Source: Rouxiella silvae (lineage in GTDB: Bacteria; Pseudomonadota; Gammaproteobacteria; Enterobacterales; Enterobacteriaceae). From it: a DNA stretch of 49,581 nt. Position 1 is the stretch's first letter; each line of letters begins with the position of its first letter. Shown here piece after piece: positions 29,512-39,244 of this stretch. Under the pieces are notes generated by a model that saw only the letters and a program-made list of their open reading frames with translations, did no database searches and had not been told where the DNA came from. The position numbers and the translations under genes are program-made. Location: the NCBI RefSeq assembly GCF_002093625.1, contig NZ_MRWD01000043.1, positions 1-49,581 of the forward strand. Direction: 5' to 3'.

Positions 29512-31791
29512 TTAAATCTTGCAGGCACCGCTTTCGCAGTCGTCAACGTCAGCCTTCATATCTTCCTGAACATCATCCGCACCGTCACGCGTGTTCTGGT
29601 AGTACAGCGTTTTCACGCCATATTTGTAGGCGGTCAGCAGGTCTTTGAGCAACTGCTTCATCGGCACTTTGCTGTTGGCAAAGCGGGAGGGATCGTAGTT
29701 GGTGTTCGACGAAATCGCCTGGTCGATAAATTTCTGCATTAGGCCAACGAGGTGTAGATAACCGTCGTTGTTCGGCATGTCCCACAGCAGCTCGTACTGG
29801 TCTTTAAGACGCTCGTACTCAGGCACCACTTGACGCAAAATGCCGTCTTTAGACGCTTTGATGCTGACGTGGCCGCGCGGAGGTTCGATACCGTTGGTGG
29901 CGTTTGAAATCTGTGAAGACGTCTCAGACGGCATCAGCGCAGACAGTGTCGAGTTACGCAGACCATGCTCTACAATGCTGGCACGCAGCGCTTCCCAATC
30001 GTAGTGCAGTGGCTCGTCGCATAACGCATCGAGATCCTTTTTATAGGTGTCGATAGGCAGAATGCCCTGCGAATAGGTCGTCTCGTTGAACCACGGGCAG
30101 GCACCTTGTTCGCGCGCCAGCTCGTTGGAGGCTTTCAACAGGTAGTATTGAATAGCTTCAAACGCGCGGTGAGTCAGGCCATTGGCGCTGCCGTCGCTGT
30201 AGCGAACGCCATGTTTCGCCAGATAATAAGCATAGTTTATTACGCCGATACCCAGAGTACGACGACCCATTGCACCGCGTTTAGCCGCCAGAATTGGGTA
30301 ATCCTGATAGTCGAGCAGGGCGTCAAGTGCACGTACGGCAAGCGTGGCCAGTTCTTCCAAATCGTCGAGGCTGTCGATAGCGCCAAGGTTGAAGGCTGAC
30401 AGCGTACACAGCGCGATTTCACCCTCTTCGTCGTTAACGTCGTTTAACGGCTTGGTTGGTAACGCAATTTCCAGACACAGGTTGGACTGGCGAACCGGTG
30501 CAATCGCCGGATCAAACGGGCTGTGCGTGTTGCAGTGGTCAACGTGCTGAATGTAGATACGGCCGGTAGAGGCGCGTTCCTGCATCATCAGGGAGAACAG
30601 TTCGACGGCTTTCACTTTCTGCTTGCGGATGCTGTCGTCCTGCTCGTACTGAACGTAGAGACGCTCAAACTCATCCTGATCGGCAAAGAAGGCATCGTAG
30701 AGTCCAGGCACGTCAGACGGGCTAAACAGCGTGATGTCGCCGCCTTTGACCAAGCGCTGGTACATCAGTTTGTTGATCTGCACGCCATAATCCATATGAC
30801 GCACGCGGTTGCCTTCAACGCCGCGGTTGTTTTTCAGTACCAGCAGGCTTTCAACTTCCAAATGCCACATTGGGTAGAACAGGGTTGCAGCACCGCCGCG
30901 CACGCCGCCCTGAGAGCAGGATTTAACCGCCGTCTGGAAGTGTTTGTAGAAAGGAATGCAGCCGGTATGGAACGCTTCACCGCCGCGAATTGGGCTACCC
31001 AATGCACGAATACGGCCGGCGTTGATGCCAATACCCGCACGTTGTGAAACATACTTCACAATGGCGCTTGAAGTGGCGTTAATGGAATCCAGACTGTCGC
31101 CGCACTCGATCAGCACGCAGGAGCTAAACTGACGGGTTGGGGTGCGCACGCCGGACATGATTGGCGTAGGCAGCGAGATTTTAAAGGTTGAAACGGCGTC
31201 GTAGAATCGCTTGATGTAGTTGAGGCGCGTCTCACGCGGATAGCCGGAGAAGAGGCAGGCAGCAACCAGAATGTACAGGAACTGCGCACTTTCATAAATT
31301 TGGCCGCTCACGCGGTTCTGCACCAAATACTTACCTTCGAGCTGCTTGACCGCGGCGTAGGAGAAATTCATGTCACGCCAGTGATCGATATAACTGTTCA
31401 TCTGCTCGAACTCTTCACGCGTGTAGTCTTCCAGCAGATGTTTGTCGTATTTGCCCATCTCGACCATTTTGCTGACCTGATTGAACAGGTGCGGCGGCTC
31501 GAACTGGTCGTAAGCTTTTTTACGCAGGTGGAAAATAGCCAGGCGCGCGGCCAGGTATTGGTAGTCCGGTGCGTCTTTGGAGATAAGATCTGCGGCAGCC
31601 TTGATGATAGTCTCGTGGATATCGGCCGTTTTAATCCCGTCGTAAAACTGAATGTGGGAACGCAATTCTACTTGGGAAACTGATACGTTTTGGAGACCTT
31701 CCGCCGCCCAGTCGATGACTCGGTGGATTTTATCAAGATCAATGCGTTCTTTACGACCGTCACGTTTAGTAACAAGTAGACTCTGATTCAT
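29512..31791 (-). CDS. nrdA: Class Ia ribonucleotide reductase alpha subunit
   Basis: A 759-residue catalytic subunit (E. coli 761) that reduces ribonucleoside diphosphates. The N-terminal ATP-cone (about residues 5-95), which sets overall activity, is present (VTKRDGRKERIDLDKIHR). NLCLEIALPT holds the thiyl-radical cysteine and SSCVLIECGDSLDSI one of the redox cysteines. The C-terminus ends CESGACKI, the swinging Cys pair reduced by thioredoxin or glutaredoxin. Paired NrdR boxes and a DnaA box lie upstream. Confidence 0.98.
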   Translation of the reverse strand: MNQSLLVTKRDGRKERIDLDKIHRVIDWAAEGLQNVSVSQVELRSHIQFYDGIKTADIHETIIKAAADLISKDAPDYQYLAARLAIFHLRKKAYDQFEPPHLFNQVSKMVEMGKYDKHLLEDYTREEFEQMNSYIDHWRDMNFSYAAVKQLEGKYLVQNRVSGQIYESAQFLYILVAACLFSGYPRETRLNYIKRFYDAVSTFKISLPTPIMSGVRTPTRQFSSCVLIECGDSLDSINATSSAIVKYVSQRAGIGINAGRIRALGSPIRGGEAFHTGCIPFYKHFQTAVKSCSQGGVRGGAATLFYPMWHLEVESLLVLKNNRGVEGNRVRHMDYGVQINKLMYQRLVKGGDITLFSPSDVPGLYDAFFADQDEFERLYVQYEQDDSIRKQKVKAVELFSLMMQERASTGRIYIQHVDHCNTHSPFDPAIAPVRQSNLCLEIALPTKPLNDVNDEEGEIALCTLSAFNLGAIDSLDDLEELATLAVRALDALLDYQDYPILAAKRGAMGRRTLGIGVINYAYYLAKHGVRYSDGSANGLTHRAFEAIQYYLLKASNELAREQGACPWFNETTYSQGILPIDTYKKDLDALCDEPLHYDWEALRASIVEHGLRNSTLSALMPSETSSQISNATNGIEPPRGHVSIKASKDGILRQVVPEYERLKDQYELLWDMPNNDGYLHLVGLMQKFIDQAISSNTNYDPSRFANSKVPMKQLLKDLLTAYKYGVKTLYYQNTRDGADDVQEDMKADVDDCESGACKI

Positions 31792-31898
31792 TCGGGATTA
31801 TACCTTTAAGGTTTATAAAGTTACTGATGACAATGCGCAAAAAGGCTTCGCCGAGCTAAGACGCCCAGACCAAACCTAGTGTGCTGCTCAGGATATAA

Positions 31899-31945
31899 AC
31901 ACTACATATTGTGGATTTGATATTTAATGACGACAAGATAGTGTT
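31899..31945. promoter_or_regulatory. Twin NrdR boxes upstream of nrdA
   Basis: ACACTACATATTGTGG (31899-31914) and ACGACAAGATAGTGTT (31930-31945) resemble the NrdR palindrome ACACWATATATWGTGT. Their centres are 31 bp apart, about three helical turns, the spacing usual for NrdR pairs. They lie 108-154 bp before the nrdA start. NrdR represses nrd genes when dATP is high (known for E. coli). Confidence 0.85.
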
Positions 31946-31983
31946 CAACCCACAGTTTTGCAAGGGATGAAACGGGCCTGTTT

Positions 31984-31992
31984 TGTGGATAA
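31984..31992. promoter_or_regulatory. DnaA box upstream of nrdA
   Basis: TGTGGATAA is the exact complement of the consensus TTATCCACA. In E. coli, DnaA binds just upstream of nrdA and links its expression to replication, so the position fits. A second, poorer match may lie near 31945-31954. Confidence 0.75.
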
Positions 31993-32289
31993 GTTGGGGA
32001 GAAAATCTGTGGTCGCGTCCGCAGTGCCCAGCGCAGAAGGCCTTAAAGAACTGTCAATATCTGTAATACGATTTTCTTATATTTTTCGAAAACTTGATCG
32101 ACTGCCGGTTTATTAAACGTTAGAAAAAAACGCTATATTGCAGAAGAAAACTATTCTAAAAAATCATGTTAAACAGAGATAGCACTCAACGCGCTAAAAA
32201 CTAAGCTTTTATCTTAAATCCTGGCCGGCTAAATACGGTTAAGGTCGCATTTGTTGCGGCCAGGAGGGGGCGGAGGGGTTGACTAATAC
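31993..32289. other. nrdA-ubiG spacer with a hairpin
   Basis: No gene is seen. An 8-bp perfect stem CCTGGCCG/CGGCCAGG (32220-32227 and 32257-32264, 29-base loop) lies 26 bp beyond the ubiG stop on the minus strand. It lacks a T-run, so a role as ubiG terminator is uncertain. The rest is AT-rich and probably contains distal nrdA control sequence. Confidence 0.4.
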
Positions 32290-33057
32290 TTAACTTTCAG
32301 CAGCTTCCTGCGATTGAGTGTGCAGCATGTAGTTAACATCAACGTTCGGACCGAGCTTGAAGCTGTCGCTCAGCGGGTTATAGTGCAGACCTATAATGTG
32401 ACGTTCAAACAGCGGCGTGCGGTCTACCCAAGAAAGCAACTCGGAAGGCTTGATAAACTTTTTAATGTCGTGCGTGCCTTTAGGCACCATCTTGAGCACG
32501 TACTCGGCGCCGAATACTGCCATCAACCAAGCTTTATTGTTGCGGTTGATGGTTGAGAAAAATACGTGACCACCGGGCTTAACCAGTCGCGCACAGGCGG
32601 CAACGACGGAAGCTGGATCAGGAACGTGTTCGAGCATTTCCATGCAGGTGACGACGTCATAGCGCTGTGGATGAGCCTCGGCGTGCGCTTCCACGGTTTC
32701 CTGCACGTATTTTACCTTCACACCGCTTTCCAGCGCGTGAAGACGGGCGACCTCAAGCGGCTCTGCCCCCATGTCCAAACCGGTCACAGTAGCACCGGCT
32801 ACAGCCATGCTTTCGCTCAGAATACCGCCGCCGCAGCCGACGTCGAGCACGTTTTTCTCGAACAGCCCGTTCGAACGCTCGAGAATATAGTTCAGACGCA
32901 GCGGATTGATGCGGTGCAGCGGTTTAAACTCGCCTTCCAAATCCCACCAGCGTGAGGCGACGGCCTCAAACTTGGCGATTTCAGACTGATCCACGTTCTG
33001 GGTTGCCCCACTTTTCGGGATGAAATTTTGTTGATGACCGTTCGATGTGGTTGTCAT
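32290..33057 (-). CDS. ubiG: UbiG, ubiquinone O-methyltransferase
   Basis: A 255-residue class I SAM-dependent methyltransferase that performs both O-methylations in ubiquinone synthesis. [16 protein letters not shown] is the SAM-binding motif [26 protein letters not shown] and [12 protein letters not shown] are motifs post-I, II and III. E. coli UbiG has 240 residues; the extra 15 are at the N-terminus before [18 protein letters not shown]. An AAGGAG lies 12 bp before the chosen ATG. It is divergent from gyrA, as in E. coli. Confidence 0.96.
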   Translation of the reverse strand: MTTTSNGHQQNFIPKSGATQNVDQSEIAKFEAVASRWWDLEGEFKPLHRINPLRLNYILERSNGLFEKNVLDVGCGGGILSESMAVAGATVTGLDMGAEPLEVARLHALESGVKVKYVQETVEAHAEAHPQRYDVVTCMEMLEHVPDPASVVAACARLVKPGGHVFFSTINRNNKAWLMAVFGAEYVLKMVPKGTHDIKKFIKPSELLSWVDRTPLFERHIIGLHYNPLSDSFKLGPNVDVNYMLHTQSQEAAES

Positions 33058-33318
33058 TGGGCTGATAAACTCCTTATGCCTGGTACAGCGGATTATACAT
33101 ATTCCAGTGACCGAGAGTCAGCGCTTTGTCTTTCGGTTGTTATTTGTACAAAAGACGTCTGCCGATCGTTCAACTTGTGCAATAGATTGAAAGACGCGGA
33201 ATAATAGTGTGCATAAGGGTGCGGTTGTTTCCCACGAATCCCAGCTTTGTGGTATAGTTTTACACCTTTGCCTATCTAGGCAGCGGCCATGAATAATCAG
33301 TAGAGGGATAGCAGCTCC

Positions 33319-35967
33319 ATGAGCGACCTTGCCAGAGAAATCACACCGATAAACATCGAAGAAGAGCTTAAAAACTCTTATTTGGATTATGCGATGTCCG
33401 TTATCGTCGGACGTGCGCTGCCAGATGTGCGCGATGGTTTAAAACCGGTGCACCGCCGCGTACTTTACGCAATGAACGTTCTGGGTAATGACTGGAACAA
33501 AGCCTATAAGAAATCGGCCCGTGTGGTCGGTGACGTTATCGGTAAATATCACCCGCATGGCGACACTGCGGTATATGACACCATCGTTCGTATGGCTCAA
33601 CCCTTCTCCCTCCGCTATATGCTGGTGGACGGGCAGGGTAACTTCGGTTCGGTAGACGGCGACTCCGCTGCTGCCATGCGTTATACCGAAATACGCATGT
33701 CAAAAATTGCCCACGAACTGTTGGCAGATCTTGAAAAAGAAACCGTCGACTTTGTGCCGAACTACGATGGCACAGAGCAGATCCCTGCGGTTATGCCGAC
33801 CCGTATTCCCAACTTGTTGGTTAACGGTTCTTCCGGTATCGCGGTGGGTATGGCCACTAACATTCCGCCGCATAACCTGACTGAGGTTATCAACGGTTGT
33901 CTGGCCTATATCGAAGACGAAAACATCAGCATTGAAGGGCTGATGGAACACATTCCGGGTCCTGACTTCCCAACGGCCGCCATTATCAATGGTCGTCGCG
34001 GTATTGAAGAGGCCTATCGTACTGGTCGCGGCAAAATCTACATTCGCGCACGTGCCGAAGTAGAGGCTGACGCTAAAACCGGCCGCGAAACCATTATTGT
34101 TCACGAAATTCCTTATCAGGTGAACAAGGCACGTTTGATCGAAAAGATTGCCGAGCTGGTTAAAGAGAAGCGTCTAGAAGGTATCAGTGCGCTGCGCGAC
34201 GAGTCTGATAAAGACGGCATGCGTATCGTTATCGAGATTAAACGCGACGCTGTTGGCGAAGTGGTGTTGAATAACCTTTATTCACTCACTCAGCTGCAAA
34301 CTTCTTTCGGCATCAACATGGTTGCTCTGCATCAGGGTCAGCCAAAGATTCTGGGCCTGAAAGAGATCCTGTCCGCGTTTGTGCGCCATCGCCGTGAAGT
34401 GGTGACGCGTCGTACTATTTTCGAACTGCGTAAAGCGCGCGACCGTGCACACATTCTCGAAGCGTTGGCGATTGCTCTGGCAAACATCGACCCTATCATC
34501 GAGCTTATTCGTGCTGCACCCACGCCTGCCGAAGCGAAAGCTGGCCTGATCGCCCGTTCTTGGGATCTGGGCAACGTTTCCGCCATGCTGGCCGCTGCCG
34601 GTGATGACGCCGCGCGTCCTGAATGGCTCGAGAAGCAGTTCGGTATTCACGACAGCAAATACTTCCTGACCGAACAGCAGGCACAGGCGATTCTGGATCT
34701 GCGCTTGCAGAAACTGACCGGCCTTGAGCATGAGAAACTGCTCGACGAGTATAAAGAGCTGTTGACGCAAATTGCCGAGCTTATCTTTATTCTCGAAAAC
34801 CCAGACCGTTTGATGGAAGTTATTCGTGAAGAGCTTGAAGCGATTCGCGATCAGTACAACGACAAACGTCGCACCGAGATCACGGCCAACACCTCCGACA
34901 TCAACATCGAAGACCTGATTAATCAGGAAGACGTGGTTGTTACGCTTTCGCATCAGGGCTATGTCAAGTATCAGCCTCTGACCGATTACGAAGCGCAGCG
35001 TCGCGGTGGTAAAGGCAAGTCTGCGGCACGTATTAAAGAAGAAGACTTTATCGATCGTCTGTTGGTTGCCAACACGCACGATACCATTCTGATGTTCTCC
35101 AGCCGTGGACGTCTGTATTGGATGAAGGTCTACCAGCTGCCGGAAGCGAGTCGCGGTGCCCGTGGGCGTCCGATTATCAACCTGCTGCCGCTTGAGCCTA
35201 ACGAACGTATCACCGCGATTCTTCCGGTGCGTGAATACGAAGAAGGGCGTCACGTATTTATGGCAACCGCAAGCGGTACGGTCAAGAAGACCGCACTGAC
35301 CGATTTCAGCCGCCCACGCAGCGCCGGTATCATCGCTATCAACCTCAATGAGGGTGATGAGCTGATTGGTGTCGACCTGACAGACGGTAAAGATGAAGTC
35401 ATGCTGTTCTCCGCCGCCGGTAAAGTGGTGCGCTTCTCTGAAGAAGCGGTGCGCTCAATGGGCCGCACGGCGACCGGTGTTCGCGGTATCCGCCTGGGCG
35501 AAAGCGACAGCGTAGTGTCGTTGATTATTCCTCGCGGAGACGGCTGTATTCTTACCGTCACCGAGAACGGTTTCGGTAAACGTACCGAGTCGAGCGAATA
35601 CCCAACGAAATCTCGCGCTACTCAGGGCGTAATCTCCATCAAGGTAAGTGAACGTAATGGTCCGGTTATCGGCGCAATCCAGGTGGATGACGCTGACCAG
35701 ATCATGATGATCACCGATGCCGGTACGCTGGTTCGTACACGTGTTTCAGAAGTCAGTACCGTAGGCCGTAACACCCAGGGTGTCACACTTATCCGTACTG
35801 CCGATGACGAACACGTTGTCGGCCTGCAACGCGTCGCTGAACCTGTTGAAGATGAAGAGCTGGACGGTGTAGCAACGGTTGAAGGTGAACTGGAAGCCGC
35901 GCAGGAAAGTGAAGCACCTGAAGACGTCGACGCTGAAGACGACGAACAACCGGCCGAAGACGAATAA
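33319..35967 (+). CDS. gyrA: DNA gyrase subunit A
   Basis: An 882-residue type II topoisomerase subunit (E. coli 875). The catalytic Tyr is residue 122 (AAMRYTEIR). The quinolone-resistance region reads [11 protein letters not shown], with Thr at 83 and Asp at 87. The C-terminal beta-pinwheel contains the GyrA box QRRGGKG near residue 560. The protein ends in a strongly acidic tail ([12 protein letters not shown]). The start is preceded by AGAGGGATAGC. The 261-bp gap to ubiG contains TATAGT at 33253-33258, a plausible -10 box without a good -35. Confidence 0.99.
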   Translation: MSDLAREITPINIEEELKNSYLDYAMSVIVGRALPDVRDGLKPVHRRVLYAMNVLGNDWNKAYKKSARVVGDVIGKYHPHGDTAVYDTIVRMAQPFSLRYMLVDGQGNFGSVDGDSAAAMRYTEIRMSKIAHELLADLEKETVDFVPNYDGTEQIPAVMPTRIPNLLVNGSSGIAVGMATNIPPHNLTEVINGCLAYIEDENISIEGLMEHIPGPDFPTAAIINGRRGIEEAYRTGRGKIYIRARAEVEADAKTGRETIIVHEIPYQVNKARLIEKIAELVKEKRLEGISALRDESDKDGMRIVIEIKRDAVGEVVLNNLYSLTQLQTSFGINMVALHQGQPKILGLKEILSAFVRHRREVVTRRTIFELRKARDRAHILEALAIALANIDPIIELIRAAPTPAEAKAGLIARSWDLGNVSAMLAAAGDDAARPEWLEKQFGIHDSKYFLTEQQAQAILDLRLQKLTGLEHEKLLDEYKELLTQIAELIFILENPDRLMEVIREELEAIRDQYNDKRRTEITANTSDINIEDLINQEDVVVTLSHQGYVKYQPLTDYEAQRRGGKGKSAARIKEEDFIDRLLVANTHDTILMFSSRGRLYWMKVYQLPEASRGARGRPIINLLPLEPNERITAILPVREYEEGRHVFMATASGTVKKTALTDFSRPRSAGIIAINLNEGDELIGVDLTDGKDEVMLFSAAGKVVRFSEEAVRSMGRTATGVRGIRLGESDSVVSLIIPRGDGCILTVTENGFGKRTESSEYPTKSRATQGVISIKVSERNGPVIGAIQVDDADQIMMITDAGTLVRTRVSEVSTVGRNTQGVTLIRTADDEHVVGLQRVAEPVEDEELDGVATVEGELEAAQESEAPEDVDAEDDEQPAEDE

Positions 35968-35992
35968 AATCGATTTCATTGGTTGAATAATA

Positions 35993-36032
35993 AAGGGCAT
36001 AATATGGCGACATATTGTGCCCTTGTTTTTTT
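35993..36032 (+). terminator. Intrinsic terminator of gyrA
   Basis: A long stem (35993-36006 with 36011-36024, one G-T pair) capped by the GNRA loop GCGA and followed by seven T from 36026. It starts 25 bp after the gyrA stop and ends only 33 bp before the rcsC start. Confidence 0.95.
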
Positions 36033-36064
36033 ATACGTTTTTACGTGATAGATATGGTAGCCGC

Positions 36065-38947
36065 TTGAAGTATTTAACTTCGTTTCGAACAACGTTAAGA
36101 ATCTCCCGTTACCTGTTCAGGGTACTGGCTATCATGCTTTGGTCGCTCGGCGCTTTGCTGACGACTTTCTACGTACTGAATATATTCCATAATAAAGAGT
36201 CTGAAATCCGCGAAGAGGACAACCTCAGCTACAATCAGGCCCAAAGTTACGTCAGAAATACTGCAGATATTGTGCGCAGCGTAAAGGCGATGGCTGAGAA
36301 ACGCCTTGGCGACTCGATGAACGGTCTGGACATCATCAACGGCGTGCTGAGTACCAAAAATGTCACTCCTTCCTATCATTCACCTTTTAGCGACTCAGAC
36401 TGCTCACAAATTACTGAAAGTAATCACAATGCTTTGACCTCGCTGGGCAATATGATCCAGTATTGGAAAGATAACTTCTCCGATGATTATGACCTGAAGA
36501 GGGTGTTCTACATCGGTGGTGAGAATCTTTGCCTGGTCGATTTTGGTCTCATTGCCAACACCACGCCTATCGAGCGTGAAAACGTGCTCAAGACGCTGCA
36601 CGATAAAATTATCAAATATCGCAACAGCAAAAGTCAGGACAAAGACAAAAGTCAGTACTGGGTAGAAGCGGGCTCGAATAAAGATCAGGGCAATCTTTAT
36701 GTGCTTACGCCAATTTATGTTGGCAATAAGCTCGAAGCACTGATGGGCGTCCAGCAAACCCTGCGTCTCGACGATTTAACCGCCTCCGGCACTTCGCACA
36801 CAGGCGTCACGCTGCTTGATGCCGATGATATGCCGTTAATGAGTTTTTCCGATGGCGATCGTGATATATCGACACTTGATCGCTATCCCGCCGGTAAAAG
36901 CTATTTCGGCTACATGAACAGTTATAATGACTTAATTTATAAAAAGCCGTTGCCGCCGTCTTCGATGAGCATCGTTTATTCCCTGCCGTTCAAAACCATC
37001 ATTGAACGTTTTAAGATCCTAATCCTTAATGCAGTACTGCTGAACCTTTTCTCTGCGTTGCTGCTGTTTGTGCTGGCGTGGCTGTTTGAGCGAAAAATGT
37101 TTCTTCCCGCTGAAGAGAATGCCTTCCGCCTCGAGGAACACGAGCAGTTTAACCATAAAATTGTCGCCTCGGCGCCGGTGGGTATTTCTATTCTGCGCAT
37201 CAGCGACGGGGTCAATATCCTCAGTAACGAGCTGGCGCATAATTATATTTCGATGCTGACGCACGAAGACAGGCAGCGAATCACCCGCATCATCTGTGAC
37301 CAGCAAACGCGGTTTATGGATATTATTACGCGTGATAACAACAATATACAGCTTAGCTTTGTACACTCGCGCTATCGCAACGAAGACGTAGCTATTTGCG
37401 TGCTGATTGACGTCAGTGCACGCGTCAAGATGGAAGAGTCTTTGCAGGAAATGGCCAATGCGGCCGAGCAGGCGAGCCAATCTAAGTCAATGTTCCTGGC
37501 GACGGTCAGCCACGAGTTGCGTACGCCGCTGTACGGCATTATCGGTAACCTCGATTTACTGCAGACTCAGGGGCTGCCGCAGGGTGTCGATCGTTTGGTA
37601 ACGGCGATGAATAACTCGTCGGCGTTGCTGCTCAAAATTATCAGCGATATTCTCGACTTCTCGAAAATAGAGTCCGAGCAGCTTAAAATCGAGCCGCAGG
37701 AGTTCTCATGTCGTGAAGTGATAACCCACGTTGCCGGCAACTATTTGCCGCTGGTGGTTAAAAAGCATCTTGGGCTTTACTGCTTCATTGAACACAACGT
37801 GCCAGAGATTTTTGTTGGCGATCCGGTACGCCTACAGCAGGTGCTGTCCAACATTCTCAATAATGCGATTAAATTTACCGATACCGGCTGCATCATACTG
37901 CACGCACGTACCTGCGGAAATTATCTGCAATTTATGATCCGTGACACCGGCGTTGGCATTCCCGGTAAGGAAATTACTCGCCTGTTTGACCCCTTCTTCC
38001 AGGTTGGGAGCGGGGTGCAGCGGCATTTCCAAGGCACAGGCTTGGGGCTGGCAATTTGCGAAAAGCTGATCAATCTGATGGATGGCGATATTTCAGTTGA
38101 TTCAGAACCGGGGTTGGGCAGCGCGTTCACTGTGCGCCTGCCGCTATACGGGCAAAAACATCCGGCACCGCCGCCACTGGCGTTTTGGGCCGGAAAACGG
38201 CTGTGGGTCAATATCCGCAACGGTTATCTCGAGAACTATTTGATGCAGCTTTTACATCATCACGGTGCCGACGTACAGCGCTGGAAGCCTGAAGATGAAA
38301 GCCGTATTGAAGACGTATTGATTACCGATTCGCCGCTTATTCATCGCGGTGCACTCTGTGCGCAAATCGAATTCTCAATTGACCACATTGGTCCGCCGCA
38401 GGAAAGTAGCCCTGGTTACTGGATCCACAGCACTTCAACGCCGCTGGAGATTACCTTGCTACTTAATCGCATTTATCGTCTGAACGACGTGAGCGAAAAT
38501 AGTTTGGCGATGCTGCCTGAAGTCGGAGAGTCGCAGGATAACGGCGATATTAATCTGCTGGTCGTTGATGATCATCCCATCAACCGCCGACTGCTGGCGG
38601 ACCAATTAGGTTCGATGGGTTATCTGGTTGTCACCGCCAATGACGGTCTCGACGCGCTTGAAGCCATGAAAGTACACCCGATTGATATCGTTCTCAGCGA
38701 CGTTAACATGCCAAATCTCGACGGCTACGGCCTGACCAAACGACTGCGCGAGCTCGATTACACGCTGCCGGTTATCGGTGTAACGGCCAATGCGCTGGCC
38801 GAGCAGAAGCAACTCTGCCTTGAGGCGGGCATGGACAACTGTCTCTCCAAGCCGGTAACGCTTGAACAACTGCGCAAAACGCTGAACTATTACAGCCAGC
38901 AGGTGCGCAGAAAACGCCTAAATCATTCACCACTAAAATCAGTTTAA
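36065..38947 (+). CDS. rcsC: RcsC, hybrid sensor histidine kinase of the Rcs phosphorelay
   Basis: A 960-residue inner-membrane hybrid kinase (E. coli 949). Transmembrane helix 1 spans about residues 17-41, followed by a periplasmic domain, helix 2 at about 317-341 and a PAS-like linker. The HisKA phospho-site is His483 (ATVSHELRTPLYG), followed by HATPase motifs (NILNNAIKF, DTGVGIPG, GTGLGLAI), the RcsC-specific ABL-type segment and a C-terminal receiver with Asp879 (LSDVNMPNLDG). E. coli uses His479 and Asp875. The start is taken as the TTG at 36065 because LKYLTSFRTTLRISRY aligns with the first residues of E. coli RcsC; an earlier GTG at 36017 lies inside the gyrA terminator. RcsC passes phosphate to RcsD and then RcsB. 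Confidence 0.95.
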   Translation: MKYLTSFRTTLRISRYLFRVLAIMLWSLGALLTTFYVLNIFHNKESEIREEDNLSYNQAQSYVRNTADIVRSVKAMAEKRLGDSMNGLDIINGVLSTKNVTPSYHSPFSDSDCSQITESNHNALTSLGNMIQYWKDNFSDDYDLKRVFYIGGENLCLVDFGLIANTTPIERENVLKTLHDKIIKYRNSKSQDKDKSQYWVEAGSNKDQGNLYVLTPIYVGNKLEALMGVQQTLRLDDLTASGTSHTGVTLLDADDMPLMSFSDGDRDISTLDRYPAGKSYFGYMNSYNDLIYKKPLPPSSMSIVYSLPFKTIIERFKILILNAVLLNLFSALLLFVLAWLFERKMFLPAEENAFRLEEHEQFNHKIVASAPVGISILRISDGVNILSNELAHNYISMLTHEDRQRITRIICDQQTRFMDIITRDNNNIQLSFVHSRYRNEDVAICVLIDVSARVKMEESLQEMANAAEQASQSKSMFLATVSHELRTPLYGIIGNLDLLQTQGLPQGVDRLVTAMNNSSALLLKIISDILDFSKIESEQLKIEPQEFSCREVITHVAGNYLPLVVKKHLGLYCFIEHNVPEIFVGDPVRLQQVLSNILNNAIKFTDTGCIILHARTCGNYLQFMIRDTGVGIPGKEITRLFDPFFQVGSGVQRHFQGTGLGLAICEKLINLMDGDISVDSEPGLGSAFTVRLPLYGQKHPAPPPLAFWAGKRLWVNIRNGYLENYLMQLLHHHGADVQRWKPEDESRIEDVLITDSPLIHRGALCAQIEFSIDHIGPPQESSPGYWIHSTSTPLEITLLLNRIYRLNDVSENSLAMLPEVGESQDNGDINLLVVDDHPINRRLLADQLGSMGYLVVTANDGLDALEAMKVHPIDIVLSDVNMPNLDGYGLTKRLRELDYTLPVIGVTANALAEQKQLCLEAGMDNCLSKPVTLEQLRKTLNYYSQQVRRKRLNHSPLKSV

Positions 38948-38986
38948 TCCGAAACTGTAGCACGTGAAATTTCCTGAATTTTGGTG

Positions 38987-39025
38987 CTTCCTGCGGCAAC
39001 TTACTGTCGCGGGAGGATTTTTTTT
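38987..39025 (+). terminator. Intrinsic terminator after rcsC
   Basis: CTTCCTGCG pairs with CGCGGGAGG (two G-T pairs, loop 38996-39007) and is followed by eight T. It begins 39 bp after the rcsC stop. Confidence 0.85.
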
Positions 39026-39135
39026 GCCCTATAAATACCCCCTCAGTAAACCCTCAGCGGTATGAACGGTCACTAAATCAACAACATATTGATTCGTATG
39101 AGAAAACCATAAACATATCTAAACAAAATTAATCA

Positions 39136-39164
39136 TTGAGCTGGGACCTAAAAAGCCATATATT
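39136..39164 (+). promoter_or_regulatory. Candidate sigma70 promoter for dat-ddc
   Basis: TTGAGC (-35, 39136) and TATATT (-10, 39159) are separated by exactly 17 bp. The expected start near 39171 would leave a leader of about 74 bases before dat. A T-rich stretch (39184-39192) lies inside that leader. No convincing Fur box was found. Confidence 0.55.
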
Positions 39165-39244
39165 GGCCGCGCTTTTTCACAGCCTTTTTTTTAATTCAAT
39201 GATTCAATCGGGACGTTAGCGATAACCCCGGTTGTAGGAGAGAT

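Noticed and set aside
34282..35253. Minus-strand open frame of 323 residues inside gyrA
   Set aside because: Antisense to a highly conserved gene with no family resemblance; a codon-bias artefact.
39080..39150. Fur box before dat
   Set aside because: Only scattered partial matches (AATCATT) occur; no 19-bp palindrome is present.
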